Of a DNA stretch of 64,000 nucleotides, positions 9,066 to 17,713 are shown in pieces (position 1 is the first letter of the stretch; each line of letters begins with the position of its first letter). A program made the position numbers and the translations under genes. The notes under the pieces are model-generated. The model saw only the letters and a program-made list of their open reading frames with translations. It ran no database searches and was not told the DNA's origin. Origin of the DNA: Marinomonas sp. TW1 (GTDB taxonomy: Bacteria > Pseudomonadota > Gammaproteobacteria > Pseudomonadales > Marinomonadaceae); contig NZ_JSEE01000008.1 in the NCBI RefSeq assembly GCF_001625355.1, positions 146,840 to 210,839 of the forward strand, in the 5' to 3' direction.

Positions 9066-9102
9066 GGCATTGAAAACAATAACAACAAATAAGGTTCTAA
9101 AC

Positions 9103-10191
9103 ATGTCTCTGACGCTGCAAAATGTCTCGCGCGTTGTTGAGGGTGAAACTTGGATAGACAAGGTCAACATGACGCTTGAGCCAGGTTCCTTCAACGTGTT
9201 ACTTGGGCGCACCTTGTCTGGTAAAACGACGTTAATGCGACTGATGGCAGGTCTTGATCGACCTACCACAGGAAGCGTTCTTATGAACGGTGTTGACGTA
9301 ACCGGACTCCCTGTTCGCGAGCGCAATATCTCAATGGTCTATCAGCAATTCATCAATTACCCCAATCTTACGGTCTACGAGAACATCGCCTCACCTTTGC
9401 GACTCGCCAAAATGGATGAAGCTGAGGTGGATCAAAGGGTTCGGGAAACAGCCACCATGTTGCGCATCGACCCTTTTCTAGATCGATTACCACTGCAACT
9501 GTCTGGTGGACAGCAACAACGAACAGCGATGGCTCGGGCCTTAGTAAAAGATTCACAAATCATTCTATTTGATGAACCTCTGGTGAACCTAGATTACAAA
9601 CTTCGCGAAGAACTGAGACAAGAACTCAGGGCCTTGTTTAAAGCGCGTAACTGTATTGCCATCTACGCCACCACGGAACCCAACGAAGCCCTTGCCCTTG
9701 GCGGCAACACCGCCGTTCTTCACGAAGGCAAATTATTGCAAATGGGGCCAACGGCGCAGGTTTATCATCAGCCGAAAGACATCATCACCGCCGAAATGTT
9801 CTCCGAACCGCCGATCAATCTGGTGCCTGGTCGCGTCAGTGAGGAAGAAGTCACCTTTGATGAAACTGTTCACTTCCGCCTAAACAGTGACCTAAGGGGC
9901 CTAACGCCAGGTCTCTATAAATTCGGAGTGAGAGCCTCACACATTGGTTTGGTTCCCCATTCAGATGACGACTTAGAGCTTCCTGTCAAAGTCGATCTCG
10001 CCGAGATCAGTGGCTCAGAGACCTTTTTACACGTTCACAATTCGCATTTTGATTTGGTACTTCACCTGTCTGGCGTTCATGAATACCAAGTGGATCAAGA
10101 CATTAAGGTCTATTTCCCCACCCATAAACTCTATGCCTTTGATAGTGAAGGTAAAATGGTGCATTCTCCAGCACGTATGAGGGAGCAATAA
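9103..10191 (+). CDS. glpS: ABC importer ATP-binding subunit, GlpS type
   Basis: One of two ATPase subunits of a CUT1-like importer, related to GlpS of the Rhizobium leguminosarum glycerol transporter. 362 aa from the ATG at 9103, chosen over an in-frame TTG at 9070 because AAGG lies 8 bases upstream. Walker A is GRTLSGKT (residues 35-42), the signature LSGGQ (133-137), Walker B ILFDEP (Asp157, Glu158). The switch position that is normally His (VTHD) reads ATTE, so residue 191 is Thr: the H-loop histidine is missing. A C-terminal OB-like region (about 240-362) resembles the MalK regulatory domain. It is the first gene of six in the operon, with 2 bases to the next. Confidence 0.85.
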   Translation: MSLTLQNVSRVVEGETWIDKVNMTLEPGSFNVLLGRTLSGKTTLMRLMAGLDRPTTGSVLMNGVDVTGLPVRERNISMVYQQFINYPNLTVYENIASPLRLAKMDEAEVDQRVRETATMLRIDPFLDRLPLQLSGGQQQRTAMARALVKDSQIILFDEPLVNLDYKLREELRQELRALFKARNCIAIYATTEPNEALALGGNTAVLHEGKLLQMGPTAQVYHQPKDIITAEMFSEPPINLVPGRVSEEEVTFDETVHFRLNSDLRGLTPGLYKFGVRASHIGLVPHSDDDLELPVKVDLAEISGSETFLHVHNSHFDLVLHLSGVHEYQVDQDIKVYFPTHKLYAFDSEGKMVHSPARMREQ

Positions 10192-10193
10192 TC

Positions 10194-11324
10194 ATGGCAG
10201 AAATTACGCTTAATTCACTCGCCCACAGCTATGGCGAAAAACCAGATGGTCAAAAAGAGTACGCCATTCGAGAAATGACACACGTGTGGGAACAAGGCGG
10301 AGCTTTCGCTCTGCTGGGGCCTTCTGGCTGTGGTAAATCCACCTTATTGAATATTATTTCAGGCCTACTGGAGCCTTCAGAGGGGGAAGTCTTATTTGAT
10401 GGTAAACGCGTCAATGAGCTCAAACCTGAAGAGCGAAATATCGCGCAAGTGTTTCAGTTTCCTGTGGTGTACGACACCATGTCCGTGTACGACAACCTAG
10501 CCTTTCCATTACGCAACATTGGCGTTCCAGAATACAAAGTACGCTCGAAAGTACATGAAGTGGCGGAAATTCTAGAACTCACGGAACAGCTAAAACGCAA
10601 AGCCAAAGGTTTGTCTGCTGACCAAAAGCAAAAAGTGTCAATGGGGCGCGGCTTAGTACGAGATGACGTTTCCGCTATTTTATTTGATGAGCCACTCACG
10701 GTCATTGACCCTCAGCTGAAATGGAAACTGCGCCGTAAGCTCAAACAAATTCATGAGCAGTTTAACATCACCATGGTGTACGTCACTCATGATCAGCTAG
10801 AAGCCTCTACCTTCGCCGATAAAATTGCCGTCATGTATAACGGCCAAATTGTGCAGTTTGGCACCCCAAGAGAGCTATTTGAAAATCCGGCTCATACCTT
10901 TGTGGGTTATTTCATTGGCAGCCCTGGCATGAATTTCTTCGAGGCCGATCTGATTCAGCAAACCGATGGCACTACTGCGATTCGTTTTGGTGAATATGAC
11001 ATCACCGCCAGCCAAACCATGCTTTCGCAACTTTCTGACATGCAAGTTAATAAAGTCACTCTGGGAATCCGTCCTGAGTTTGTACACGTTTGGGATGGCA
11101 AAAGTGATGATGCCTTCTTGGTAGAAGTCGACTATGTAGAAGACCTTGGCACCTACAAAATTTTGTCTTTCCTATTTAACGGAAAAATGATGAAAGCGAG
11201 ACTCAGCGAAGACCAGAAAATCCCATCAGGACAAGTCTACGTCAGCTTCCCTGAGCAATGGACCAAGGTGTATGTCAATGACTATCTAGTCGAGCCTAAA
11301 CAGGAGACACAAGATGCAAACTAA
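10194..11324 (+). CDS. glpT: ABC importer ATP-binding subunit, GlpT type
   Basis: The second ATPase subunit (376 aa), partner of GlpS. Walker A GPSGCGKST (42-50), Q-loop in VFQFPVVYD, Walker B ILFDEP (Asp165, Glu166) and the switch His199 (VTHD) are intact, but the signature is LSADQ (140-144) rather than LSGGQ. Together with GlpS this leaves one canonical and one doubly altered ATP site in the heterodimer. The C-terminal part (about 240-360) has the MalK-like regulatory fold segments such as LGIRPEFVHVW. It overlaps glpP by 11 bases. The name GlpT here follows the rhizobial ABC nomenclature and is not the E. coli glycerol-3-phosphate antiporter. Confidence 0.85.
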   Translation: MAEITLNSLAHSYGEKPDGQKEYAIREMTHVWEQGGAFALLGPSGCGKSTLLNIISGLLEPSEGEVLFDGKRVNELKPEERNIAQVFQFPVVYDTMSVYDNLAFPLRNIGVPEYKVRSKVHEVAEILELTEQLKRKAKGLSADQKQKVSMGRGLVRDDVSAILFDEPLTVIDPQLKWKLRRKLKQIHEQFNITMVYVTHDQLEASTFADKIAVMYNGQIVQFGTPRELFENPAHTFVGYFIGSPGMNFFEADLIQQTDGTTAIRFGEYDITASQTMLSQLSDMQVNKVTLGIRPEFVHVWDGKSDDAFLVEVDYVEDLGTYKILSFLFNGKMMKARLSEDQKIPSGQVYVSFPEQWTKVYVNDYLVEPKQETQDAN

Positions 11325-12183
11325 AGTCGAAAATAATAAAGCCTGGTTTCTTGTACTGCCCGTTTTCTTAATTGTGGCTTTCTCCGCCATCATCCCCTTG
11401 ATGACGGTGGTGAATTATTCCGTACAAGATATTTTTGACCCATCAACGCGCTACTTTGTTGGCACCGAGTGGTTCCAACAAGTCATGCTCGACAGCCGTC
11501 TGCATGATGCTCTATTACGTCAGTTTATCTATTCCTTCACGGTCTTAGCCATTGAGATACCACTCGGTATCTGTGTGGCGCTGATGATGCCGACGAAAGG
11601 AAAAGGCGCTTCACTTGCGCTCATTTTGGTGGCCATTCCTTTGTTGATCCCTTGGAACGTCGTTGGCACCATCTGGCAAATTTTCGGCCGTGCTGACATC
11701 GGTTTATTTGGCGCTTTCATGAGTTACATCGGCGTTGACTACAACTACGCATCGGACCCGACTGACGCTTGGTTAACCGTTGTGTTGATGGACGTTTGGC
11801 ATTGGACTCCTTTGGTCGCTTTACTCTGCTACTCAGGCCTAAGAGCCATTCCAGAAGTCTACTATCAAGCGGCGCGTATCGATCGTGCTTCACGTTGGGC
11901 GGTGTTCCGCTATATCCAACTACCCAAGCTAACCAATGTGCTGATTATCGGTGTGTTATTGCGCTTCATGGATTCCTTCATGATTTATACCGAGCCATTT
12001 GTCTTAACCGGTGGTGGTCCAGGTAGTTCAACAACCTTTTTGAGCCAAGCGCTCGTGCAGCAAGCCATTGGTCAGTTTGACCTAGGCCCAGCGGCGGCCT
12101 TCTCACTGGTTTACTTCTTAATCATCTTGTTGGTGTGCTGGGTTTTCTATACCACCATCATGAACATGCAGAAAGATAAATAG
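11314..12183 (+). CDS. glpP: ABC importer permease, GlpP type
   Basis: An inner-membrane permease of the MalF/UgpA type (289 aa) with about six membrane helices; the first is at about residues 12-32. The EAA loop for ATPase contact is present as EVYYQAARIDRASRWAVFRY, about residues 187-206. FVLTGGGPGSST is the usual MalF-family loop near the C-terminus. The ATG lies inside the 3' end of glpT, so translation is probably coupled. It pairs with the next gene, glpQ, to form the channel for glycerol or a similar small polyol. Confidence 0.85.
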   Translation: MQTKVENNKAWFLVLPVFLIVAFSAIIPLMTVVNYSVQDIFDPSTRYFVGTEWFQQVMLDSRLHDALLRQFIYSFTVLAIEIPLGICVALMMPTKGKGASLALILVAIPLLIPWNVVGTIWQIFGRADIGLFGAFMSYIGVDYNYASDPTDAWLTVVLMDVWHWTPLVALLCYSGLRAIPEVYYQAARIDRASRWAVFRYIQLPKLTNVLIIGVLLRFMDSFMIYTEPFVLTGGGPGSSTTFLSQALVQQAIGQFDLGPAAAFSLVYFLIILLVCWVFYTTIMNMQKDK

Positions 12184-12191
12184 GGGCTACT

Positions 12192-13052
12192 ATGACACCT
12201 TCTAATACGCAAGCACCGGTTCATAGCACCGCCGAACGTAAGGCTCGACATGCCCAATGGCGTGGTCGTTTCGGTCTTGTGCTCTACATTGTCCTATTGC
12301 TCTTGCCAATCTATTGGCTCGTCAATATGTCCTTTAAAACCAACACCGAGATTCTCAGCGGGCTATCCTTCTTCCCTGAAAATTTCACCCTAGAAAATTA
12401 CGCCAAAATCTTTGGTGATGCGACCTGGTACATGGGCTACGTCAATTCCATTTTCTATGTGTCGATGAACATGATCATCAGTCTCTTAGTGGCGCTGCCT
12501 GCCGCTTACGCTTTCAGTCGTTATAAGTTCATCGGCGATAAGCACATGTTTTTTTGGCTGCTTTCTAATCGTATGGCGCCCCCTGCGGTTTTCTTACTGC
12601 CGTTCTTCCAACTGTATTCGTCGGTTGGTTTGTTCGACACCCACATCGCCGTTGCACTAGCGCATTGCTTATTTAACGTGCCGCTCGCCGTATGGATTTT
12701 AGAAGGCTTTATGAGTGGTGTGCCAAGAGAAATTGACGAAACCGCCTACATTGATGGTTACACCTTCCCACGCTTTTTTGTGCGCATCTTTATTCCCTTG
12801 ATCCGTTCAGGCATTGGGGTAACCGCCTTCTTCTGTTTTATGTTCTCTTGGGTCGAACTCTTGCTAGCAAGAACCTTAACCTCCGTAGACGCGAAACCCA
12901 TTGCGGCCATTATGACGCGGACGGTGTCCGCCTCCGGTATGGATTGGGGGCTGTTGGCCGCCGCCGGTGTGCTCACCATTATTCCTGGCATGCTTGTTAT
13001 CTACTTTGTTCGTAACCATGTCGCTAAGGGCTTTGCCCTTGGTCGAGTGTAA
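12192..13052 (+). CDS. glpQ: ABC importer permease, GlpQ type
   Basis: The MalG-like second permease (286 aa). A short cytoplasmic N-terminus is followed by a helix at about 27-47 (FGLVLYIVLLLLPIYWLVNM) and about five further helices. The EAA loop reads GVPREIDETAYIDGYTFPRFF, near residues 177-197. The start ATG lies 8 bases after the glpP stop, with AGGGG upstream. It forms the channel with GlpP. The name follows the rhizobial glpSTPQUV set; it is unrelated to the E. coli glycerophosphodiesterase GlpQ. Confidence 0.85.
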   Translation: MTPSNTQAPVHSTAERKARHAQWRGRFGLVLYIVLLLLPIYWLVNMSFKTNTEILSGLSFFPENFTLENYAKIFGDATWYMGYVNSIFYVSMNMIISLLVALPAAYAFSRYKFIGDKHMFFWLLSNRMAPPAVFLLPFFQLYSSVGLFDTHIAVALAHCLFNVPLAVWILEGFMSGVPREIDETAYIDGYTFPRFFVRIFIPLIRSGIGVTAFFCFMFSWVELLLARTLTSVDAKPIAAIMTRTVSASGMDWGLLAAAGVLTIIPGMLVIYFVRNHVAKGFALGRV

Positions 13053-13063
13053 GGAGAAATATC

Positions 13064-13336
13064 ATGGCTTGGATGTCTTGGACACTACCAACCGCTCTGT
13101 TTTTTATCGGGATTGCGGCCATTTTGGTCAGCATGACCGTCTGGCAAATCATCTCACCTAGTGTGGAGCGCCGTGGCTTTTTACCACTGGCCACCACCCG
13201 AGGAGATCGTTTGTTTATTGGCCTGCTAAGCAGTGCTTTTATCCACCTTGCATTTGTTGCACTAACAAGTGTGAGTATTGCGATAGCAACCGTCCTATGC
13301 GCTCTTTGGATGATCATCCTAATGCGCTGGGGTTAA
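13064..13336 (+). CDS. glpU: Small membrane protein DUF2160 (GlpU type)
   Basis: A 90-aa protein with three probable membrane helices (about 7-28, 46-66, 68-86). It matches DUF2160, a family almost always encoded between the permease and binding-protein genes of glycerol-type ABC importers; in R. leguminosarum the equivalent is called GlpU. Its function is not established; an accessory role in the importer is inferred from the fixed gene order. The start ATG has GGAGAAATATC in front. The gap to glpV is 60 bases without an obvious terminator. Confidence 0.8.
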   Translation: MAWMSWTLPTALFFIGIAAILVSMTVWQIISPSVERRGFLPLATTRGDRLFIGLLSSAFIHLAFVALTSVSIAIATVLCALWMIILMRWG

Positions 13337-13396
13337 CGGTTGCCCTTATGGAAAACTTGGCAGGAAGCCAAAAAACTAAAATTGTTGAGGTAAATC

Positions 13397-15118
13397 ATGC
13401 GCTACAATAAGAAAAAAATTGCACTGGCCACCTTGCCCTTTGCTGTTATGTTGCACTCAGCTAGCCTATGGGCAGATGCGTATTCAGATGCAGCGGAAAA
13501 GTGGGTGAAGGACGAATTTTCAGTTTCCACTTTAACCCAACAGCAGCAACTTGATGAGTTAAGTTGGTTTACTCAAGCCGCGAAGAAGTTTCGCGGTATG
13601 GAAATTAATGTCGCATCCGAAACTCTGACTACCCACAAATACGAATCACAAGTCTTAGCCAAAGCCTTTGAAGAAATCACGGGCATCAAGGTAAACCATG
13701 ACTTGATTCAAGAAGGGGACGTGGTCGAAAAACTACAAACCCAAATGCAATCCGGTCGTAACATCTATGATGCTTATGTTAATGACTCAGACCTCATTGG
13801 TACGCACTTTCGTTACGGTAAAGTAGTGCCGATTTCTGACATGATGAAAGGCGACGGAAAAAATTATACGTCACCAACATTGGACCTAGACGATTTCATT
13901 GGTCTGTCTTTTACCACTGGACCTGACGGTAAACTATACCAACTGCCTACCCAGCAATTCGCCAACCTATATTGGTTCCGCGCAGACTGGTTTGCACGTG
14001 CCGATTTGAAAGCAAAATTCAAATCCATTTATGGCTATGACCTAGGTGTACCAGTGAACTGGTCTGCTTATGAGGACATCGCGGAATTCTTCACCGACAA
14101 AGTGAAAACCATTGATGGCGAGCCGGTTTACGGTCACATGGATTACGGTAAAAAAGACCCATCTCTAGGCTGGCGTTTCACCGATGCTTGGTTCTCTATG
14201 GCGGGTGCCGGAGACAAAGGCATTCCAAATGGTTTGCCCGTTGATGAATGGGGTATTCGTGTAGAAAGCTGTCACCCAGCGGGTTCCAGTGTTTCTCGTG
14301 GTGGCGCAACAAATGGTCCTGCGGCCGTGTATGCCACAACGAAATACGTCGATTGGTTACGTAAGTACGCGCCACCAGAAGCGCAAGGCATGACCTTCTC
14401 TGAGTCCGGTCCAGTACCTGCTCAAGGCGGCGTGGCTCAGCAAATCTTCTGGTATACCGCTTTCACTGCAGACATGACCGCAAAAGGCCTACCTGTTGTG
14501 AACGAAGATGGTTCTCCGAAATGGCGTATGGCGCCGTCGCCAGTTGGGCCATACTGGGAAGAGGGCATGAAAAAAGGCTATCAAGACGTTGGTGCTTGGA
14601 CCTTCATGAACTCAACGCCGGATGATCGTCGTCTAGCGGCTTGGTTGTATGCTCAGTTCACTACGTCTAAAACCGTCTCGCTACAAAAAACCTTGGTGGG
14701 TCTAACGCCAATTCGTGAGTCAGACATCAACTCACCTGAAATGGCCGCAGCCGCACCGAAACTAGGTGGTTTGGTTGAGTTCTATAAAGGGCCTGCTCGT
14801 AAAGAATGGTCACCAACAGGTACTAACGTGCCAGACTATCCTAAGCTAGCACAGCTTTGGTGGCAGTACATTTCACAAGCCGCCAGTGGTGAAGCATCGC
14901 CACAAGAAGCCTTGAATGGTCTTGCAGCGGCACAGGATAAAGTGATGCAACGTCTGGAACGTGCGAAAGTACAAGACAACTGTGGCCCTAAACTGAATAC
15001 GCCTCGTGACGAAGCGTATTGGTTGGCCCAGCCGGGTTCACCTAAAGCGAAACTGTCGAATGAGAAACCACAAGGTGTCACGGTATCTTACGACGAACTA
15101 CTGCGTTCTTGGGAATAA
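13397..15118 (+). CDS. glpV: ABC importer periplasmic substrate-binding protein, GlpV type
   Basis: A large extracellular solute-binding protein (573 aa) for the importer. The signal peptide spans residues 1-26 (KKK, hydrophobic ALATLPFAVML, cleavage after LWA). The mature protein has the MalE-like fold segments, for example NVASETLTTHKYESQ and YWFRADWFA, and is longer than typical CUT1 binding proteins, as is normal for this family. The C-terminal DNCGPKLN and YDELLRSW segments are family features. It is the last gene of the operon and is followed by a strong terminator at 15141-15166. The substrate is glycerol by homology only. Confidence 0.85.
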   Translation: MRYNKKKIALATLPFAVMLHSASLWADAYSDAAEKWVKDEFSVSTLTQQQQLDELSWFTQAAKKFRGMEINVASETLTTHKYESQVLAKAFEEITGIKVNHDLIQEGDVVEKLQTQMQSGRNIYDAYVNDSDLIGTHFRYGKVVPISDMMKGDGKNYTSPTLDLDDFIGLSFTTGPDGKLYQLPTQQFANLYWFRADWFARADLKAKFKSIYGYDLGVPVNWSAYEDIAEFFTDKVKTIDGEPVYGHMDYGKKDPSLGWRFTDAWFSMAGAGDKGIPNGLPVDEWGIRVESCHPAGSSVSRGGATNGPAAVYATTKYVDWLRKYAPPEAQGMTFSESGPVPAQGGVAQQIFWYTAFTADMTAKGLPVVNEDGSPKWRMAPSPVGPYWEEGMKKGYQDVGAWTFMNSTPDDRRLAAWLYAQFTTSKTVSLQKTLVGLTPIRESDINSPEMAAAAPKLGGLVEFYKGPARKEWSPTGTNVPDYPKLAQLWWQYISQAASGEASPQEALNGLAAAQDKVMQRLERAKVQDNCGPKLNTPRDEAYWLAQPGSPKAKLSNEKPQGVTVSYDELLRSWE

Positions 15119-15140
15119 GTTAAGCTAACGCCTAAAACAC

Positions 15141-15166
15141 AAAGACCGGCTTCCTGCCGGTCTTTT
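15141..15166 (+). terminator. Rho-independent terminator of the glp importer operon
   Basis: AAAGACCGGC (15141-15150) pairs with GCCGGTCTTT (15156-15165) around a five-base loop, followed by a short T-rich tract. It lies 23 bases after the glpV stop. Confidence 0.85.
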
Positions 15167-15242
15167 CATTTCTAATCTTGCATTCGCTAATTCAGTCGCA
15201 CCTTGTCATGTTTTACTTACCCGTTAACCGCCTACGGTCAGA

Positions 15243-15425
15243 TCAGTGCAAAAGCTTACTGTCATTCACCACTTCTTTTAGTTGGTCTTGAAGGTTTTCA
15301 ATGGTTTCAGCCATCAGGTGCTGCTTATCTTCTGGGAATTTAGCAATATCGTCTAAGGATATTTGCTCAAGGTCTTCCAGCAATTGAGTTAGGTGCTTTA
15401 AATCCTTATCTGTTTCCTGCTTCAT
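15243..15425 (-). CDS. Small hypothetical protein, helical and acidic
   Basis: A 60-aa protein, probably two amphipathic helices, rich in Leu, Asp, Glu and Gln (KHLTQLLEDLEQISLDDI then LMAETIENLQDQLKEVV). The ATG at 15425 is preferred over 15446 because AAGGAG sits 7 bases upstream. It has no signal peptide or membrane helix. I do not recognise a family; coding is supported by the ribosome site and by protein-like composition. It stands alone between the glp operon terminator and the dioxygenase gene. Confidence 0.6.
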   Translation of the reverse strand: MKQETDKDLKHLTQLLEDLEQISLDDIAKFPEDKQHLMAETIENLQDQLKEVVNDSKLLH

Positions 15426-15602
15426 CGACGTGCTCCTTGCGAACATTGTTTATAACACCAGTAACCATAGCTGAGCTTTCTTCGTTTTGTGCGGATTTAA
15501 AAGAAAAGTCTGTGTAAAAAATCGTAATTTTAGTTTAAAACCCGATCCGATCTTGCATGAACAAATGCTAATAAAAAACAAAACCGTCACATTACCGCGT
15601 CT

Positions 15603-16394
15603 TCAATCAAAACGGTAACTGGATGCTGTGACGCCACCAAACACATTTTTATCATGATAAACCCTTGTCGCTTCAGCCTCTTCCGCAGCCCCTAACGCCA
15701 CCATGAGCGGAATAAAGTGATCTTCTCTAGGGTGACATACTCGCGCTTGCGGTGCTTTATCCCATGCCACAATACGCTCATGACGCTGCTCGGGAGAAGA
15801 AGACATCAAGGTCGTTTGTAGCCACTCATCAAATTGAGCCGAAGGGACTTTCGCTTGTGCCCCAAACAAACGTAAGTTGTGATAGCTCAACCCACTGCCC
15901 ACGATCAACACACCTTCTTCACGAAGTGGGCGCAACGCTCGACCGATGGCCAAATGCTCGGCTGGATCTAGGTTATTCTTCAGGGATAACTGAATCAGTG
16001 GCATGTTTTTATTAGGGTACATGATCTCCATGGGCGTAAAGGCTCCGTGGTCGTAGCCTTTTTTATCATCTAAATCCACTGGCATGCCTGCCGCTGACAA
16101 CAATTCTGCAACTCGAGCCGCTACCTCAGGAGAGCCTGGCGCGGCGTATTTAACGCTGTAAGTATGCTCTGGAAAACCATAATAATCGTATTCCATGCCA
16201 GGAGCCGGACTCGACTGGACCGCCAGCTTTTTGGTCTCCCAATGTCCGGAAATCATTAAAATGGCTTTTGGCTGCTCGGTTAACTGATTCGGCATGTCAG
16301 CTAAGGCCGTTTCCAACGTTGCCAACATAGCGCGCATGTCAGGCATGTAAGGCCAAGGACCACCACCATGAGAAATAAAATAAGTCGGTAACAT
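15603..16394 (-). CDS. DODA-type extradiol dioxygenase (LigB superfamily, YgiD-like)
   Basis: A cytoplasmic extradiol ring-opening dioxygenase of the LigB/DODA family (263 aa). Metal-binding histidines are likely in ISHGGGPWPY (residues about 7-16), in SGHWE (about 51-55) and DHGAF, and the C-terminal HPREDHFIPL motif is present; this pattern matches YgiD/4,5-DOPA dioxygenases. The ATG at 16394 is chosen because GAGG lies 8 bases upstream; a GTG at 16403 is in frame. The substrate, a catechol such as L-DOPA, is not predictable here. No aromatic-degradation genes are nearby. Confidence 0.85.
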   Translation of the reverse strand: MLPTYFISHGGGPWPYMPDMRAMLATLETALADMPNQLTEQPKAILMISGHWETKKLAVQSSPAPGMEYDYYGFPEHTYSVKYAAPGSPEVAARVAELLSAAGMPVDLDDKKGYDHGAFTPMEIMYPNKNMPLIQLSLKNNLDPAEHLAIGRALRPLREEGVLIVGSGLSYHNLRLFGAQAKVPSAQFDEWLQTTLMSSSPEQRHERIVAWDKAPQARVCHPREDHFIPLMVALGAAEEAEATRVYHDKNVFGGVTASSYRFD

Positions 16395-16567
16395 AAACAA
16401 CACCTCGTAACTGGGTTTAATGGGTTCAAACTGATTGAAAAAGAACCAATGGAATTGCCCTCAGTCTAGGCTCGGGGCCCCAGCTGTTCAATATGCGTTC
16501 AGTTAATCCATAATTTCCAAATACGAAATAGTTTTTATCTAAAGTCTTTAAACGTTTCATTTTGGTA

Positions 16568-16592
16568 TAAAAAAAGCCCACACTTAAGTGGC
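16568..16592 (-). terminator. Terminator downstream of the VOC gene
   Basis: Read on the minus strand, AGCCAC and GTGTGGGCT form a stem with a TTAA loop and a two-base bulge, followed by seven Ts. It lies 25 bases past the stop of the VOC gene. Confidence 0.7.
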
Positions 16593-16617
16593 TATTTCAG
16601 GCCTTATTGCTCGTATT

Positions 16618-16989
16618 TTATTTTTCGTAACAAAAGACTCTGAGTCTATGTCCATCAGGGTCCAGTGCGGTAAAGCTGGTACCAAAATCCATCACGCTCA
16701 TGTCTTGGATAATTTCCACACCCAGCTCCGACCATTTACGGTAGTGAATTTGTAGGGTTATCAGATTACTGACTTCAAGAGCAATTTCCATACTTGCAGA
16801 CACCACGCTATCGGCTTTCGGCTCCACATCAGACCAAGCCCACAAACCAAATTTATTACCTGACTCACTGACAAAAAGCGCAAAACTGTCTTGCTGATCC
16901 ACTGGATCTCGCTCAAAAAGTGGACGATAAAAATCCACACTGGTTTGCACATCATCGACATAGAAAATTGGAAAATTTGAGAGTTCCAC
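16618..16989 (-). CDS. VOC/glyoxalase-family protein
   Basis: A 123-aa single vicinal-oxygen-chelate domain protein. The FPIFYVDDVQTSVDFYRPLFE start and the C-terminal FTALDPDGHRLRVFC segment are typical of the family; the usual metal-ligand positions are only partly conserved, so it may be a binding protein rather than an enzyme. The GTG at 16989 is preferred because AAGGAGA lies 6 bases upstream, while the ATG-like position at 17019 has nothing. It stands alone with its own terminator. The specific ligand cannot be given. Confidence 0.75.
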   Translation of the reverse strand: MELSNFPIFYVDDVQTSVDFYRPLFERDPVDQQDSFALFVSESGNKFGLWAWSDVEPKADSVVSASMEIALEVSNLITLQIHYRKWSELGVEIIQDMSVMDFGTSFTALDPDGHRLRVFCYEK

Positions 16990-17162
16990 GCGCTTCTCCT
17001 TCGTTAAAATCACACACAAACAGGCATGCTTTACAGCCTATACCTGTTATTCCCTATGCTAAACAGCACAATGGTTAGTTTATGTCAGCAGTCGTTAAGC
17101 GGGTTCGAGGCAGAATAAGAGCCACAGTTGCCAACAAGGCGCAGACTGCATATGCATGTCAT

Positions 17163-17612
17163 TTAACACCCCTCGTCCTTAGCAAAAGAAGGGGACGGCA
17201 AGTCAGTAAAGCCTTCCGCTAGAACGTCCAACGAAACCTCACCAAAACGCTCTAACAACAGAGACTCCGCCTCAATTAAAACGTCACTAATGGCTTTGTT
17301 AACGGCTTGCTCAATGGGGCAATGGGTATATTCATCAGACAATCCAATAGTAAACACAGAGCTTTCACCTAGTGCATTGTGGATATCCAGCAAACTAATC
17401 TTATTCAACGGCATCGCCAAAGACCAACCACCACCATGCCCTTTGACAGAGGTGACATAGCCTTGTTTCCGTAATCCTGCCATGGTGCGCCTTACGACGA
17501 CAGGGTTGGTGTTTAGCATCTTGGCAATGCGTTCCGATGTCGCAGGACTTCCCAAACGATCCATATGAATCAGTACATGCAACATACGTGATAAACGACT
17601 GTCTTTTCTCAT
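17163..17612 (-). CDS. Rrf2-family transcriptional regulator
   Basis: A 149-aa Rrf2 regulator: an N-terminal winged helix (residues about 1-65; TSERIAKMLNTNPVVVRRTMAGLRKQGYV, then KGHGGGWSLA) and a C-terminal dimerisation helix. Only one internal cysteine (Cys98, in HCPIEQAV) plus a terminal Cys are present, so it lacks the three-cysteine Fe-S ligand set of IscR and NsrR; a thiol-switch type such as HypR or YwnA is more likely. It diverges from a TrxR-like flavoprotein, with a candidate operator and strong promoter between them, and is probably its regulator. Confidence 0.85.
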   Translation of the reverse strand: MRKDSRLSRMLHVLIHMDRLGSPATSERIAKMLNTNPVVVRRTMAGLRKQGYVTSVKGHGGGWSLAMPLNKISLLDIHNALGESSVFTIGLSDEYTHCPIEQAVNKAISDVLIEAESLLLERFGEVSLDVLAEGFTDLPSPSFAKDEGC

Positions 17613-17661
17613 GACTTACCTCGGCCTTAAAATCTGTGAGCATTCTACCTCAAGATTTCAC

Positions 17662-17703
17662 GAAACATTAAAAGTTTCATGTGTTGACTTTGTATTTTCA
17701 TGT
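17662..17703. promoter_or_regulatory. Candidate Rrf2 operator
   Basis: GAAAC (17662-17666) and GTTTC (17674-17678) form an inverted repeat, and TTTCATGT occurs twice as a direct repeat at 17675-17682 and 17696-17703, 21 bases or two helical turns apart. The second copy lies between the -35 and -10 boxes of the flavoprotein promoter, so a bound protein would block it. Confidence 0.5.
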
Positions 17704-17713
17704 AACTTATGAT
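17684..17713 (+). promoter_or_regulatory. Sigma-70 promoter of the flavoprotein gene
   Basis: TTGACT (17684-17689) and TATGAT (17708-17713) are separated by 18 bases, close to consensus, 34 bases before the start codon. Confidence 0.65.

Noticed and set aside
9070..9102. Upstream TTG start for glpS
   Set aside because: It overlaps the leader inverted repeat and lacks a ribosome site; the ATG at 9103 has AAGG at good spacing and gives the family N-terminus.
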